This document shows, one piece after another, positions 11,026 to 23,602 of a stretch of 64,000 bases of DNA (positions within the stretch are counted from its first letter, which is position 1; every line of letters begins with the position of its first letter). The stretch is from Evernia prunastri (lineage: Eukaryota > Ascomycota > Lecanoromycetes > Lecanorales > Parmeliaceae), in contig NKYR01000078.1 in assembly GCA_003184365.1 (NCBI GenBank), positions 4,167 to 68,166 on the forward strand. Reading direction: 5' to 3'. A program made the translations under genes and the position numbers. The notes beneath the pieces are model-generated. The model had not been told where the DNA came from, ran no database searches, and was given only the letters and a program-made list of their open reading frames with translations.

Positions 11026-12315
11026 ATTCTAGAGTGTGGTGGAGGATGAGAGCTTCGAAGTAGCTTGGTCCGCGTTCAGGTCTTGACCGGAGGTCGCGGT
11101 GTGATCGTGCGGAGTCTCGTAAGTCGTGAAGAGTGTAGAAGATGTGGTTTGAAAGAGGGGCTCGCGCTAGGTAATGCACTGTCGGTTATGATTGGTCTAT
11201 GATGTTTTGTGCATAATCGCTCCAATAACCGGGACATCTTGTCACCCCTTCTTGTCCTGAATTCGGTTGAAATTTAGATACCATGCTGGCCTCTGAAAAA
11301 TGGTGGATTCGAATAGAAGGACCAAAGTAACACATCCAGAGTATCCCGGGTGCAAACAACTTGCAGTATTTTGATGCTAAAACTTGAAACCCGAGGACCC
11401 AACTGAACGGAGGGAGCTTGTCTCACCAAGTCTTTACGGTTGGCAAAAAGCATTACATAATTTGGCACAAATTTGTATGCAACAATCATCTGACATTAGC
11501 ATCAATTCAATAATCTCTACCAAATACTCCAATTCTGTGGTATATCTGAGCTGATGATGGATGCAACACTGTAACTGTACTGGATGATTGCCCTGTCGTT
11601 GCCCTATTCTCTAGACGATATCATGTAATTGATTGCGAACTTTTGACGACCATGTCAGATACTGTACTGCTAGAACACCAAATCATCTTTAAGGCCTTCG
11701 GTATCCAGGAGCTACTACTCCGATGAGCGCTAAACTCCCATTGATCTTCCACGAACATGGCCAGCTGGTCCTGATACGCCCAAGGATGTTGTTGCTGATA
11801 CCCCAGCATGCTCTCCTTTGCTGCAAGATGAAGACGGCGACGACAACCGGCAGAAACAATATGCGGCTTACTGACTGCTGTAAGTCTGTATGCTCTTTTC
11901 CCAATTGCACAACACTTTTTCACAGCAGAATGTTCTTTCGATGGCTCCATGCTTCCAGTGGGAATGTAGCAGTCCTTGCGCTTTGGATCTGGGCGCAGGC
12001 ATGTTCTCTAGCGAAGAACCAAGGACAAGTTAGTATGTAGAGGCCCATGTTGAGTTTGAAGACCTCCTTTGTGATATTTGATATCAAGTGACTGGTAATT
12101 GCCGAGAACCTGAGGTTTACATACTCTACAAAGCTTCGTGGTGCACGCAGCGAGGTTCCTCGTTCAGTGCCAAGCTAAGTTTGCTTTTTGGACATCGTAA
12201 TTTTTCAGCCCTATCAGAACCCGACCACTCACCTCACACACTCACTTCAACGCCGACCACACAACCACACGCCCCCAGGCACCACACTACGCATCACAGA
12301 TCACCCAAACCGATC
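11026..12315. other. Intergenic, between divergent NLR and COX7a-like genes
   Basis: About 1.3 kb with no convincing gene. Open frames here are short and unspliceable. It must hold both promoters, since the two flanking genes diverge. Confidence 0.4.
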
Positions 12316-13140
12316 ATGGCAGGGTAAGTCCCCAGCCCCACTTCCACCCAATCCCCCTCTCCTTCCCCGCGAGTCCCCTCAACCAAGCTCCTAGCTGAAC
12401 GACCTTCGTCGCCAATTTGATCCCAGCACACCCAACGCTGACCCTATTCCTCGCATCACAGCTTCGTCAACCGCGAAAACCGCGTCCCGCACTACCAGCG
12501 CCTCTTCCAGAAACACGACGGCGTGAGGCAGTGGAATAAGGTCGGTTTGCTGGTTGCGTACTTGTTTAATCTTCATGCATGCACAGAGGAAGAGGAGGGT
12601 TGGCACATATATACCCTTGCAGATAGATACACGCGGAGCACAGCAGAGCTCGATCGTCCCCACCCAACCACACGAAACCCCCCTTCCCCATCGATCGCAA
12701 ACCCTCCAACTCCGGAACCCAAGCTAACTCCGCCCTGTGTGGCTCACAGACGCCCCGAAGCAGATACATGCTCTACCCCTACTACGTCGCGCTCTGGGGC
12801 ACGTTTGGCGGTGCGTCTTTTCCGTTTCTCCATCCGTTCGCTCGAACCTTGCGTGCGAGATGGCTGCTGATGGGGTGTGTGTGCTAGGATCTATGTATAT
12901 GATGTGCCGTATGGTTCTGGTATGTGTGCTTTTTTCGTTTCTTTGCTGCTGCTGCGTTGTGGGGGGTTGGGTTTGGGATTGAGGAGTGCAATAGTTGGGA
13001 TTGGGATCGGGGCGTGGAAGAGTTGGGATCGGGGAGTGGAAAAGTTTGGATTGAGAATTGATTGCGGAGACGTGTATGGTATAGTAAACGGATGCTGATA
13101 TGTGCTATAGGGACACAAGACGTGGTTTGGAAAGGACTGA
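12316..13140 (+). CDS. Cytochrome c oxidase subunit 7a-type protein, 5 exons, 69 aa
   Basis: Exons read as 12316-12323, 12462-12540, 12750-12810, 12888-12919 and 13111-13140. All phases agree and give 69 residues. The protein runs MAGFVNRENRVPHYQRLF, then TPRSRYMLYPYYVALWGTF with one membrane helix (roughly residues 34-58), and ends GHKTWFGKD. This matches the COX7a family, the relatives of yeast Cox7 in complex IV of the inner mitochondrial membrane; the RxPRSxxYLYPxY core is shared. Four introns of 138-209 bp in a 210-bp coding sequence make the gene mostly intron. The second donor (GTCGGT) is weak. The fission into very small exons explains why the gene is hard to see as an open frame. Confidence 0.85.
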
Positions 13141-13575
13141 GGGGATAGGAGAGGCGGGAGAGGAGATGGATTGCGGGAAGGGCATGTTGGGGAGGTGGGG
13201 AGACGGTTTTTGTACATAGGGTGTTGGCTTGAGAATGGCGATGGAGAGATTCTTCCGAGGAGTCTTGCTCGGAATAGATTTGTCTTGTTAGAGGTGGATT
13301 CGGAACCAGAAACAGAGCTTTTAGCCTGGGCTATTCTACACTTGAGTTCGAACAGGTGCTGCTGTGAAAATGTCGTGGATGGGCCGTCTTTCCTACAAGT
13401 ACCGATGTGGAATCACATAGACGAGCCGTGATAGGTCTCTAGGAACGAGCTTTGACATAATCCACGTCGTTTCGTCCATATGGTACAGCCGATTTATCCA
13501 ACGTGCCTAATTACAGCCCTCGTATTCAACCAGATAAACCCCCCTTTCATATCCTCGGCAAAACCCTCCACCGTC
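13141..13575. other. 3' flanks of two convergent genes
   Basis: Noncoding stretch between the COX7a-like gene (plus) and the CCDC47-like gene (minus). No terminator or gene could be recognised. Confidence 0.4.
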
Positions 13576-15057
13576 TCAAGCTTTCCTGCTCAACTTCTTC
13601 TCCTGCTTCTTCCCGCTCCTCTTCCTTTCCTTCTCCAGGAAATCCCTCTGGTCCTCCGCGCTCATCCCCTTCAGCCTGTTGTCCCGCATCTCCTTCTTCT
13701 TCTTCTCGCCCTCCAGCCGCCGCTCCTCCGCCTTCTCCTCGTCGCTCAGCTTCCGCAGCTTCTTCTGCTCCTCCTCGCGCACGGAGCGGATCTTGCGCGT
13801 CACTTCGGGGCGGAAGTGCGCGTTTTGCGCGAGGAGGTCGGGGAGGCGGAGGAAGTAGGTGAAGATGGGGAGGGTGGGCTCGTAGGCTGAGCCTTGGGAG
13901 GCGGGAGGGATGCGGAGGGAGAGGGAGATGCGTTTGCGGGGGTTGGTGTCGTTGAGTCTGGTGGATTTCATATTAGTAGGAGGACTGTAACAGTGTATCC
14001 TTCGTCGGCTTACTTTGATGGCTTGTCCAATGGTTGATCGGTTATTATTAGATGCTCAAAGGCTTCGCCCGCACTTTCGACCGCTTTGACTAGGTCAGCG
14101 GTCAGAAGCTTCTCCGTGACCTCAGCGCTTTCGCTCATGGTAGTTGCCCAAATAGGCAACTTGGCATGATCTTTTGTGCTTGTAAGAGAGATATCGTAGC
14201 GATCGTCTCGTATTTTTCGCATCAGGTCTTTGTGCACTACGGCAAAGACGAATTGATCGTAGACGGAGCTCTTGCTCTTCGCCTGCGCCTCAATCGCGTC
14301 CAGTTGCTGTTGACTCCGAGCAGGCACAAGATCCTTCTCGCGGCCGTCGAAAGCGTAGGAAGTTGCCTCCATTCTCTCCGCAGGTACAGGGAAGGATTCA
14401 AACAAGAAGCCGAGTATGAACTCCATGATTAGAGTCGCTGGATTGTATCTCTTGAACAGCTTGACGTTGACGTCCGTGAATGCAACATTCTGTCGCCCAG
14501 TCGCATATGTCACGTACTCTTGCGCGGTCTTCTCTTTGAACAAATCTTGTGGAATGACCAGGTCATCCGATGTCAAAGCTTTGGCCAAGCCAGATGATTG
14601 TACGTCCTCCACTGTTGGAGCTTTCCTCCCTCCGAACCCAACGGAAGCATATTCCTTCTCGAGCGCTGGCCCATGAGCTGCTATCCACGCTTTCGCTTTT
14701 CGCTTGTTTGTCCGTCGACCCCATATATGCAGGCCTATGATGAGGATGACAAAGGGAAGAATGACAGCCTCGGCGTAGAAATCCGAGGGGCTCGTTCGTT
14801 CCCAGACGCGGTACCATTTAGTGAAGACTACTTCTGTTGTGTCGGTAGGTGAGGCGCCTACTGCAGCTGCAGATTGCGGTGCTACAGGTGAGATGGAAGC
14901 AGGGGTAGGATCTGGAGCTCCGGCAAAGTCTGCGAAGTCTGTGAGAAGTTAGAGATGCTTACGTCGGTGTAAGGGTTTTCATGGGCTATAGCGTACCGTC
15001 TTCATTTGCAGGTGGAGGTTTTTGGGCCCCAAAGAGGCCTTTTAAGTAATCGGCCAT
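13576..15057 (-). CDS. CCDC47-like ER membrane protein (DUF1682 family), 3 exons
   Basis: Exons are 15057-14997, 14938-14014 and 13957-13576, with agreeing phases and a total of about 455 residues. The start reads MADYLKGLFGAQKPPP. A membrane segment (AVILPFVILIIGLHIWG, about residues 70-86) precedes a long globular region. The C-terminus is a highly charged Glu/Lys/Arg coiled coil (EEEQKKLRKLSDEEKAEERR) ending in KKLSRKA. This order, one N-terminal membrane helix, a globular domain and a basic coiled-coil tail, is that of CCDC47/calumin (DUF1682). In animals CCDC47 belongs to the PAT complex, which helps insert multipass proteins at the ER. The last intron has a good branch site (CTACTAATA) before CCACCAG. 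The gene looks intact. Confidence 0.85.
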
Positions 15058-17112
15058 TATCTGTCTTGACTGTACCAACTACCAAAGAAAGAGAAATCGA
15101 CAATCACGGAAGGAGCGAAGCTTCCAAAGGCTTGGCGCAATATAGTGAAAGACTAGCGACAATCGGCTTATCATTATTCCGAACCGGGTTGCACACTGCT
15201 CCTCGCTAAGCCTTACCAAGGTGTGTAAACACTTTCACTGATCAGTGACTGGAAAGCCCGGACACGCCAAGCAGTTCTCACACTCTGACAGCTTGAATAA
15301 CTTCCTTAAAATTCCTCTAGCAAGTTTATACTTGCGGAGAAACTTGTTTGTACTGCTTTTTACTTTATGTTGCACCGCAAAATACTTTTGCTAAACCTCT
15401 TGGTGTCAAATGATGAAAGAGTTGCTAGGTGCTTGATATAATATTACCCAGTAGTCCTACATATGCAGGAGGTCCATAACGATATCGACGTGATTCGTCT
15501 CAGATCCTAAGGCTTGAGAATGACGATAGCTCAAGCTCAGCTACATACAGCGCGTATCTTCTCCAGAAACCACACAAACTGCAACGCAGCCACTACTCAT
15601 CAACTCCAATCACTTTCCACAAGCGACCGCTCCGTCTTGACTGCAAGCAGCAACACGATATCCCCCTTGCACACTGCCTTTGGATCTAGTCGAGAGACTG
15701 GTTGAAGGGTGGCGGGGGGAAGGAGGGGAGAGAGACTTCCGCTTCTTCGGCCTGTGTCATGATGTGCTGAATCGAGAGGGTATGAGATCTAGGTATCTCG
15801 AAAGATGCGCGAGCTTTTATTGAGCTACAGTGCTGGAGCTGGAGCTGCCTGCTCCTGCGGAATGAGTTGATAAAGCGAATTAGCATGGCTTTTTTTGTCT
15901 GTGAAATTATATAACCTGACGTTTCCTAATTCAAAATGTCTATGTTATAGTATCCCGCGCGAAGGCACTGTCCGCTCATTCGCCTCTGTTTATGCGAAGC
16001 ACCTGCTTCTCTAACCCTTTCCTCCTCTTCTTCTTGCTCCTCTACATAAACTTGTCTCCCTCTGCACAGGCTAGAGTACAGGGGCCAACGATGTCTTCGC
16101 GGTATCAAGCAGCGGTATCAAGCACCCAACGCCCAATTCACCACAGGCTCAAAAGTCAAAAAAGATCGGTGCTTTACGGCGAGCTGGGAGATTGTGCTAG
16201 GACCTCGGAATTTCGAAGGATCGATGGATTCGGTCACGGCGCGCCATTCACGATGGGAATAGGTTTTGCAGGGATTGTGCATTGGGAAGATGGCAGGACG
16301 ACATCCTTCCGGGAACTTGGTGGGCATCCTGGATGTTTATGTAGGAGTGTTATCTATCCCATGGCCTCTTTGTCCTTTTTCTCTTTCTGTCTGTCTCTCT
16401 CGCCTCCCCCCTTCCCTCCATCTGGCTCTTGTGCTGTCAGAACTCAGTCCCTACCATCATCACCCACTCAAGCCTCCTCCAAACCCCCCCACTACACCCT
16501 CCACCCCCTCCGCCCCCCCCATCTCCACACCCCCATCTCCACACCCCCAAACCCATCAACCCTCCCTCCGTCCACTTCACAAAGCCGACAACGACCGCAT
16601 CCCCGCCGACGTATTTCCAGCAGCGGTGCTTCAGCCGCGGTGATCTGCAATCCTTCTCTGAGGTACACTACCCTTTCTTGGTCAGTTGGCGTCACAGGAC
16701 TCGAGGGATCCATGTGCTGCGCTTCTCTCTGTTGCTGTTGCTTGCTACTTGGATGATGATAAAAGGGCTTGCGGAGCTTCTGGAGGGGTTGAAGCGTGGG
16801 CTTTCTGGCGCATTCGATGTCTTTGTTACGGTGTTTCGTAGTCTGCTTTTGCTGTTCGCTCGCCAGATCACGTTGCAAAAGATAATGGAAATAGCGGGCC
16901 TTTCTTGTTTACACAGGTCTTGTTTTGCTGTCGTTGCGACATGCTATCTATTCCAAACGATATCGTCACGTGTTTCAGCGAAGAGACTGGTCGTCAAGAT
17001 TTAACTCATACAAGAATAAGCAGAGAGGGTATCTAACGCCAACGCCCCAACAGCACTTCCCCATGGCCACCCCAAAACTCCCATCTATATGCGTCGTAGA
17101 GCACAAACGAGC
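15058..17112. other. Two-kilobase intergenic stretch
   Basis: No gene could be supported. A Pro/Ser/Thr-rich open frame at 15992-16756 arises from a CT-rich, low-complexity tract (about 16370-16570) and has no domain. The low-complexity tract may be promoter or 5'-UTR sequence. A small spliced gene here cannot be excluded. Confidence 0.35.
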
Positions 17113-18918
17113 CTAAGACCCGTACGCAGGCGGTGGCTCCTCTTGTGCCTCGTTATTTCGATCCCAGAATCCGCTATCGGCTGCCTTCTGATCTTGCACT
17201 TTGCGAGCGATCTCGCCTGCCATCTTTGTCAACCAGGGCTGTTGACTCACACCACCAGAAGAAGAGTCATCAATGGGCGAAGGAGATAGTTCTTTTAGAT
17301 GCGTCAGCGAGGATGATGAAGCTTCTGGCTTCGGTCCTCTCTCGGCGGAAAGTCGAGTAGCTTGCAGAGAGTCAGATGGCCTCAACGAGGGCCGCTTAGC
17401 GGTTCGGGAACTAGACTGCGATTGCGGATTCGGCAAGGGCACCGTGTATCGGGGTGGTTTGGGTGTGCTTTCGAATGTATTTTCTTGCTGCGGTGGGCGA
17501 GGGGTCATATCCCTGAAGCGAAGTGGGGTGCCATCACCAGGCTCTCTCTGTGCTGTTATTTTTTCCGGCGTCTTAGGAGGAGTGACAAGCTCCCCTTCAC
17601 GCCGCTCTGGTGTGACAGGCCGAGCGCCAGATTCTGACGCTGCTGAGGACATGGTCCCAGATGCCGTTGTACTTTCGCCACTCACGCTCTCAACATCATC
17701 TCCATTCGTTGCTTTCCTCCTCAGATTGACGACTCGGTGCTTTCGCTTCCGTCCTCCGTGGGACTTCCCATGCTTGTTCGATGCAAGACCCAAGCCTGAA
17801 GCAGCCGATCCAAAGGATGACAATCCAGGTCTGGACGGATGCTGACCCACGTCACCGCCTTCCGAAAAGACGTATGTTGTACTAGAATTGCCCGTGTAGG
17901 ATTGTCCGCGTGCCATGACCGGCGTAATCGGTGTCGCTCGCCCACTGCTTCCATACATTTCTCCTCTTTCCGTAGGCCCTGCCCAAGCTCTAAAAACAAC
18001 GTCCCGCATACCCGGTGTAAATAATGACAAAGTCCTATGCGAATCTGTCAAAGCACTGAGGCGCAACAGATTCTTTTGTGAGAAAAGAGCGTGCATTTCG
18101 GGGCCTGAGTCCAGAGACAGAGAAGCGATCTGTGACGCATCCAAGATATTTCCAGCACTGTCTACTGGATCTTGAGGTGGACTGGCCAATGGATCCACGG
18201 GCTTCTCCCCTATTGTAGAGTCTTGGAGATTCTGCGCTAGCTCCTCGTCTTCTCTTTCTCGATATTCGGGAACCCACAATCGTAAGGACAGGCGGTGGAT
18301 GATCACAGGTACCTCATCCATAAGAAGCGTCCGCAACTGACCCTCGATCTCTTTCTGCAGGTATTCCCTCACAAAGGGGATTGCATCGAAGGTAGAGGAC
18401 ACCTTTAGCGACTCTAACGGGTCATTCCGAAAGACGAGTGTGAGACCTTTCTGCCTTGAAAATACCAAAATGATGAATGCGGAAAGTTTAATTTCGGATA
18501 AGGTGATTTGTAGAGGGATCGTGAGCCCAGAGGAAGCAGCGAGAGGTTGTGGGGAGGTAAAGGAAGGCTTTGTGGAAAGATAGGTATTCAGAGGGTTCGC
18601 CTTGAGAAAGAATCAGCAGCGTTCAGGAAACCTCGTATCTCTTCCACCCACCTGGACTCTGGTCTTCAGAGTAAGAAATGCATCGCCCGTGTAGCACATC
18701 TTGAAGATGCCCCGAAAACGATCCTCCGCCAGGTCTCCGATTTCGAGAATCTCAAGATCTGGAGGCACGGAGCCGAGGTTGAGTTCGTTGACCAGGATGT
18801 CATCGACGATGATGGGAGGTTTCGGGGACTTGTTCAAGGCGGTCGTTAGGAGCTCTTGTGCCCGTGTGTAGAATGAGGCGTCGGCAGTCAGAGGCGACCA
18901 GTTGAAGTTGAAGGCCAT
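17113..18918 (-). CDS. MDM34: Mdm34, ERMES complex subunit
   Basis: Two exons, 18918-18652 and 18600-17113, are joined in phase 0 and give about 584 residues. The N-terminus MAFNFNWSPLTADASFYTRA, the segment ELNLGSVPPDLEILEIGDLA and FRGIFKMCYTGDAF are hallmark Mdm34 sequences and begin its SMP lipid-binding domain. It continues through FRNDPLESLKVSSTFD and RLSLRLWVPEYRE. The rest is a long disordered Ser/Pro/Thr-rich tail ending PPPAYGS, with a basic stretch (HGGRKRKHRVVNLRRKA) as in other filamentous ascomycetes. Mdm34 sits in the mitochondrial outer membrane and, with Mdm10, Mdm12 and Mmm1, tethers mitochondria to the ER and moves phospholipids. The intron is 51 bp. No damage is seen. Confidence 0.95.
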
Positions 18919-19587
18919 GTTGAGGGTACATCGGAAGAGTGGAGTTAATCAAACAGACAGAGTCTATCTTGTGTGTGGGCGTTTTGAGTGTCTTGTGCTC
19001 AATAATCTCTCCGTGTGATCAGGATCGGGATAAGGCTGCTTCGTCAATGGTCCTAGGAGCCGCAAAATAAGGAGAGAAGGTAGCAGAGAGCGTATGCAAT
19101 GATATCCTATACTTCAACCTGTGGGCAACGTTGCCTTGTAGGGATTTTATTGTTGTCCAAATGTCTGCTGAACAATAATAATATTTCGGAGAATTCGCGT
19201 CCTTTGACTAAAGACTATGGACTAGCTGGTTGCCAAGGTTCCGCCTGTACGGGGATTTCGCCTATCGAGTCGCGGTGATCGTAGTCTTATCTCTATTCTC
19301 TACCTACCTATTCACTTTGCACACAATCCAAGGTCTCACCTGAACAGGGAGGGTCCTTTCGACATGTACAATGATAACGGAGAACTGATTCAAGAAATCT
19401 GGGAGTGGATCGACTGGAGGAAGAGTAATTGTAGGATCGGTGGATATCAATTCTATCTTTTTTTGTACATTCCTGCACACATGCAAATTCGCAGAACAAA
19501 GAACATTCGCCCTTCCTCATTGTACATACAGCCTGTGCCTGTCAAGATCCGATCCTCTGATGAGAATCAGCAATTGTAGAATCAAGC
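18919..19587. other. Intergenic, MDM34 promoter and BiP 3' flank
   Basis: Both neighbours are on the minus strand, so this holds the MDM34 promoter and the KAR2 3' region. No further gene or RNA was seen. Confidence 0.4.
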
Positions 19588-22530
19588 CTATAGCTCATCG
19601 TGTCCGGCATCCTCATCCTCATCTTCACCCCCCATAGGCGGCATGTCACCACCCATGCCAGCATATAGTTTGCTCGTGATGGGATAAGCCACGCCTGAGA
19701 GCTTCTCTTTTTGCTCTTCGAAGTCTTCAGTCGTAGCGTCCTGAGCGTTCGACTCTAGCCAATCTGCCGTCTCCTTGACAGCTTCCAAAAGAGTCTCCTT
19801 GTCGTCTTCGTCGATCTTGCCGCCAAGGCCCTCCTCGTCATTGGCTTGATTCTTAAGGCTAAACACGTAGTTCTCAAGACCATTGCGGGCCGTAATGCGC
19901 TCCGATGTAGCCTTGTCTTCTTCGGCGAATTCTTGGGCCTCAGCGATCATGCGGTCAATCTCTTCCTGCGACAGGCGGCCTTTGTCGTTTGTGATGGTGA
20001 TACTCTCTGATTTGCCAGTGCCTTTATCCCCCGCGGATACCTTGAGTATTCCATTGGCGTCAAGCTCGAAGGAAACCTCGATCTGGGGAACGCCACGAGG
20101 GGCTGGTGGTATGCCAGTGAGGTCAAACTTGCCGAGAAGGTTGTTGTCTTTGGTCATGGAACGTTCACCTTCGAAGACTTGAATCAAGACGACAGGCTGG
20201 TTATCCGCGGCGGTGGAGAAGATCTGAGACTTGCGTGTGGGGATAGATGTGCCTCGTGGGATCAGTTTGGTCCTGACGAAGCGCGAGTCAGCTTGGTCTA
20301 TTCGACTTGGGACTGAGAGACATGTGACTTACATGACACCACCGGTCGTTTCAATACCAAGAGTCAATGGGTTCACGTCCATAAGGATGATCTCGGTCGT
20401 ACCCTCAGCTCCGGAAAGGACTCCGCCCTGAACAGCAGCTCCGAAAGCTACAGCCTCATCTGGGTTTATGCCTTTGCTGAGCGGCTTTCCGAAGAACTCC
20501 TCCAACATAGACTGGACCTTGGGAATACGAGTAGACCCTCCTACAAGGACAATATCTTTGATTTCATTTTTCTTGACCTTTGCATCCTTCAGGACTTGTT
20601 CGACAGGCTTAAGGGTCTGGATGAATTCGGAATCAGTAAATTTCTTTCACAATAGACCGCCCGCAAAACATAACGAGAAGGGGAATATCTGACCTTTTTG
20701 AAGAGATCCATGTTCAATTCTTCGAACTTTGCACGAGTCAAGGTTTCCGAAAAATCCTCTCCCTTGTGAAAGCTCTCGATCTCCAATCTAGTGGACATCT
20801 GACTAGATAGAGTACGCTAAGACTCCAGGAGTCAGTATTACCCGTTCGATATTGTTGGGCCTCATCAACGGTGCGCAAATTAGGCGTCCTCGAAGTGATT
20901 CCGTGGACGCTGTCTAGGCTGGAGATTGCGTACCTTGGCTTTCTCCACTTCACGCTTGAGCTTTCCCATTGTCTTGAGATCTTTGGTGATGTCCACGCTA
21001 TTAGAGAAATCCGAGTCAGCATTGCCTGCTCAAAAACTGGATAGGAGCTCGGAGAAGATCTGCAAAAAGTCCCAATACGTATATCGAGGTTCCAAGCAAA
21101 AATGGAAGGTCGGGCTCGGAATTTCACGTACTTCTTGTCCTTGTTGTACCTCTTGGTGAAGTAGTTGATGATTCTCTGATCTGCACGAGTATCAGCATAT
21201 CATCTTCGCGATTGGCGCAGACTAGGTGGTAGTCACTTACCAAAATCTTCACCTCCAAGATGGGTATCTCCAGCTGTTGCTTGGACTTCGAATACTCCAT
21301 TGTCGATGGTCAATAAAGAGACATCAAAAGTTCCTCCTCCAAGATCGTAGACAACGATTTGGCGCTCATCACCTGTGCGTACAATCCCGTAAGCTATGGA
21401 TTAAGGGGGCTTGGGGCTTGGTTCACAGACCAAGTTTGTCTAAACCGTAGGCAATGGCCAATTTGGGGGTCAGCATTGCTGATTTAAGAGGGTTCGTGAG
21501 CCTCGAAACATGCCTAGAGAGTATAAACTCCCCAGGACATGTCTCAAGGCTCAACATTGGGTTCAGAAGAAGGAACATGGACTCGGGCAATACTTACAGC
21601 GGCTGTTGGCTCGTTCACGACTCTGACGACATTCAAACCGGCAATGGTTCCGGCATCCTTCGTAGCCTGTCTTTGATTGTCGTTGAAGTAGGCTGGAACT
21701 GTAACGACGGCGTTGACGACCTAGCCATGTTTTAGCACTGCCACACAGCCGCGAGGGCTTGCAAGATCTACCTTCTTCCCGAGGTAGCTCTCCGCGATCT
21801 CCTTCATTTTCCCAAGAACCATCGCGGATACTTCTTCTGGTGAGAAAGATCGGTCCTTCCCTTGTACCTCAACCGTGATTGCGGGCTTGTCGTTTTGGTT
21901 GGTGACTCGGAAAGGGAAGTGCTTGATGTCGGATTGTACGTCTTTGTCGTTGAACTTGCGTCCGATCAATCGCCTGTTCGAGGTGTCAGTGACGTAGTCT
22001 GCTGTTGGGAACGGCGCCCTGCACTTACTTTGAGTCATATATCGTACGAACAGGGTTGGCGGCGTATTGATTCTTAGCTGCGTCTCCAACTAGACGTTCT
22101 TCGTCGTTGAAAGCCACATAACTGGGAGTGATTCGGTTCCCTTGATCGTTGACCAAGATCTCCACTTTGCCGTTCATCATGACTAATATAATAATTAGTA
22201 TTTCTTGTGTGATAGGATCATAGCTAGCTTTGAGACACGTCTAGAGAGTAACCGCTCCCGAGACATTTCTTGAGATTCACTCGTGGTATTGAAAAGGAGG
22301 TAATGAGTCCGAAAGTACATACCACCGACACAGCTGTATGTAGTTCCCAAATCTATGCCTATAACATCGCCGAGGTCCTGCCTCGAGCTCTCAGACCCCA
22401 GTGGTTCTTGGTCGTCTCCTTGTGCGTTGGCGTGGCCCAGTAGTGCGAGAGGACAGATCAAGAGACAGAGGAGGATGAGAAAAGGAGACCACGACGAGCC
22501 GGAGCGGCTTGTCCGGGAGTGACGAGCCAT
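19588..22530 (-). CDS. KAR2: ER Hsp70 chaperone BiP/Kar2, 11 exons, HDEL terminus
   Basis: Exons (minus): 22530-22323, 22182-22029, 21973-21772, 21720-21598, 21458-21431, 21372-21241, 21180-21132, 20997-20934, 20816-20694, 20616-20333 and 20272-19588, total about 683 residues, normal for BiP. An N-terminal signal peptide (PFLILLCLLICPLALLGHANA) precedes the Hsp70 ATPase domain: IGIDLGTTYSCVG, VVTVPAYFNDNQRQATKDAG, NEPTAAAIAYGLDK, VYDLGGGTFDVSLL and VGGSTRIPKVQ. The substrate-binding domain and lid follow, and the end is HDEL, the ER retrieval signal. It folds secretory proteins, drives translocation and senses unfolded-protein stress. One intron (21597-21459) has a clean GT donor but must end in TG, not AG, to keep the invariant AAAIAYG; this is either a rare acceptor or a base error. 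Ten introns is a high count for a filamentous-fungus BiP. Confidence 0.95.
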
Positions 22531-22747
22531 AGTGTGAGATGTGTGTATGAGGTCTTATCGTAGGACGGAGAGGGTTGTTCGGATGGCACCTGGCACCGAG
22601 ATGCAGGCGTCTCAGGCCCGGGGAGAATGGTACTGGTGAATGAGACTGAGAGGTGATCAGTGAGCAATATAATGAGTGTGCATGCGGTAGAGGGTGGTTG
22701 TTGGAAGGTGGTAGGATTGTGAGAAGGAGTGCTCTTTTAAAAAGACC

Positions 22748-22772
22748 TAGTACGCTGTGACCACGTTGCCAT
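22748..22772 (-). promoter_or_regulatory. Possible unfolded-protein-response element of KAR2
   Basis: About 220 bp upstream of the BiP ATG the minus strand reads AACGTGGTCACAGCGTA. It contains ACGTGG, a core used by Hac1/XBP1-type factors, and CAGCGTA, one base from the yeast UPRE core CAGCGTG. The position and gene fit, but the match is short and was judged by eye. Confidence 0.25.
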
Positions 22773-23602
22773 TAGAAAAAAAAAGTGGACGACGGTCGGG
22801 GACGGAAATACCTTCATCCGTTCGAAGAAGAACCCTCATTGGTTGTGTTTAAAGTAAGGCTCATTGCCGCTTCAGCCGCGCCATCTAATAATGGTTCAAC
22901 AGCAAGAGGACACCTATGAGTACTTTGTGTATGAGGAGGTACTGAGTCTGCAGGATATCTATCACCTGCTAAAGTGTTATAGGTTCACCCCAACGCTAAT
23001 CTTCTCTTCCACCATACGCTCTTCCATTGCGATATTCTCCTACTCTACCATTCTCTCCTACCCTATGGTAATCATGCGCCGACCATAGACCGTGCATGGC
23101 GTTGCTGCTTCCCATCAACACTTGCAAAGAGAAAAAAGCTCGACAGTGCCGGTCGTGCAGGAATCTGTTGTTATGCGCCAATCGGTTCCGCTACGATGCT
23201 CCCTCACCTTACCATATGTACAAGTACACGTTACAAGTATTGAGTTGCTCGCCGAGAGGGTAGCACACATAGGACCTCTTGCGTGTCATCCCTAGGAATT
23301 GTGTCTACAAGTATTCTTTGGAAGTGAGCCAGTAGTAGAGCTAGGATTAATCATGGGGTCCCGCAGGACTCAGTAACACACGTCTCAAATGATGCATAAA
23401 TGATTACCAAAGGACTGAACTTGAAAGATATGTTGCATTTCTCCAATATAGTAAGCGATAGTAATGAAGCACATGAACATTCCAACACCTCTATTCCAAT
23501 CAATGGTCAAGTGTTAATGGAAAACATGAACAGTCCTTCCGAGACAGGTTTACGAAGGCTATCTCTACGTTCGGTCCGACCCTTCGTCAGACTTCGTTCT
23601 AC
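22773..23602. other. Intergenic
   Basis: No gene seen. An inverted CCAAT box (ATTGG at about 22839) lies on the BiP side. The remainder is unremarkable. Confidence 0.35.

Noticed and set aside
13480..13890. Leu/Pro-rich frame of 136 codons on the plus strand
   Set aside because: It is antisense to the charged coiled-coil exon of the CCDC47-like gene.
15992..17004. Pro/Ser/Thr-rich open frames of 125-254 codons
   Set aside because: They overlap in several frames over a CT-rich low-complexity tract, which keeps all frames open by composition. No domain or splice support.
17273..17845. 190-codon plus-strand frame
   Set aside because: It is antisense to the disordered tail of MDM34.
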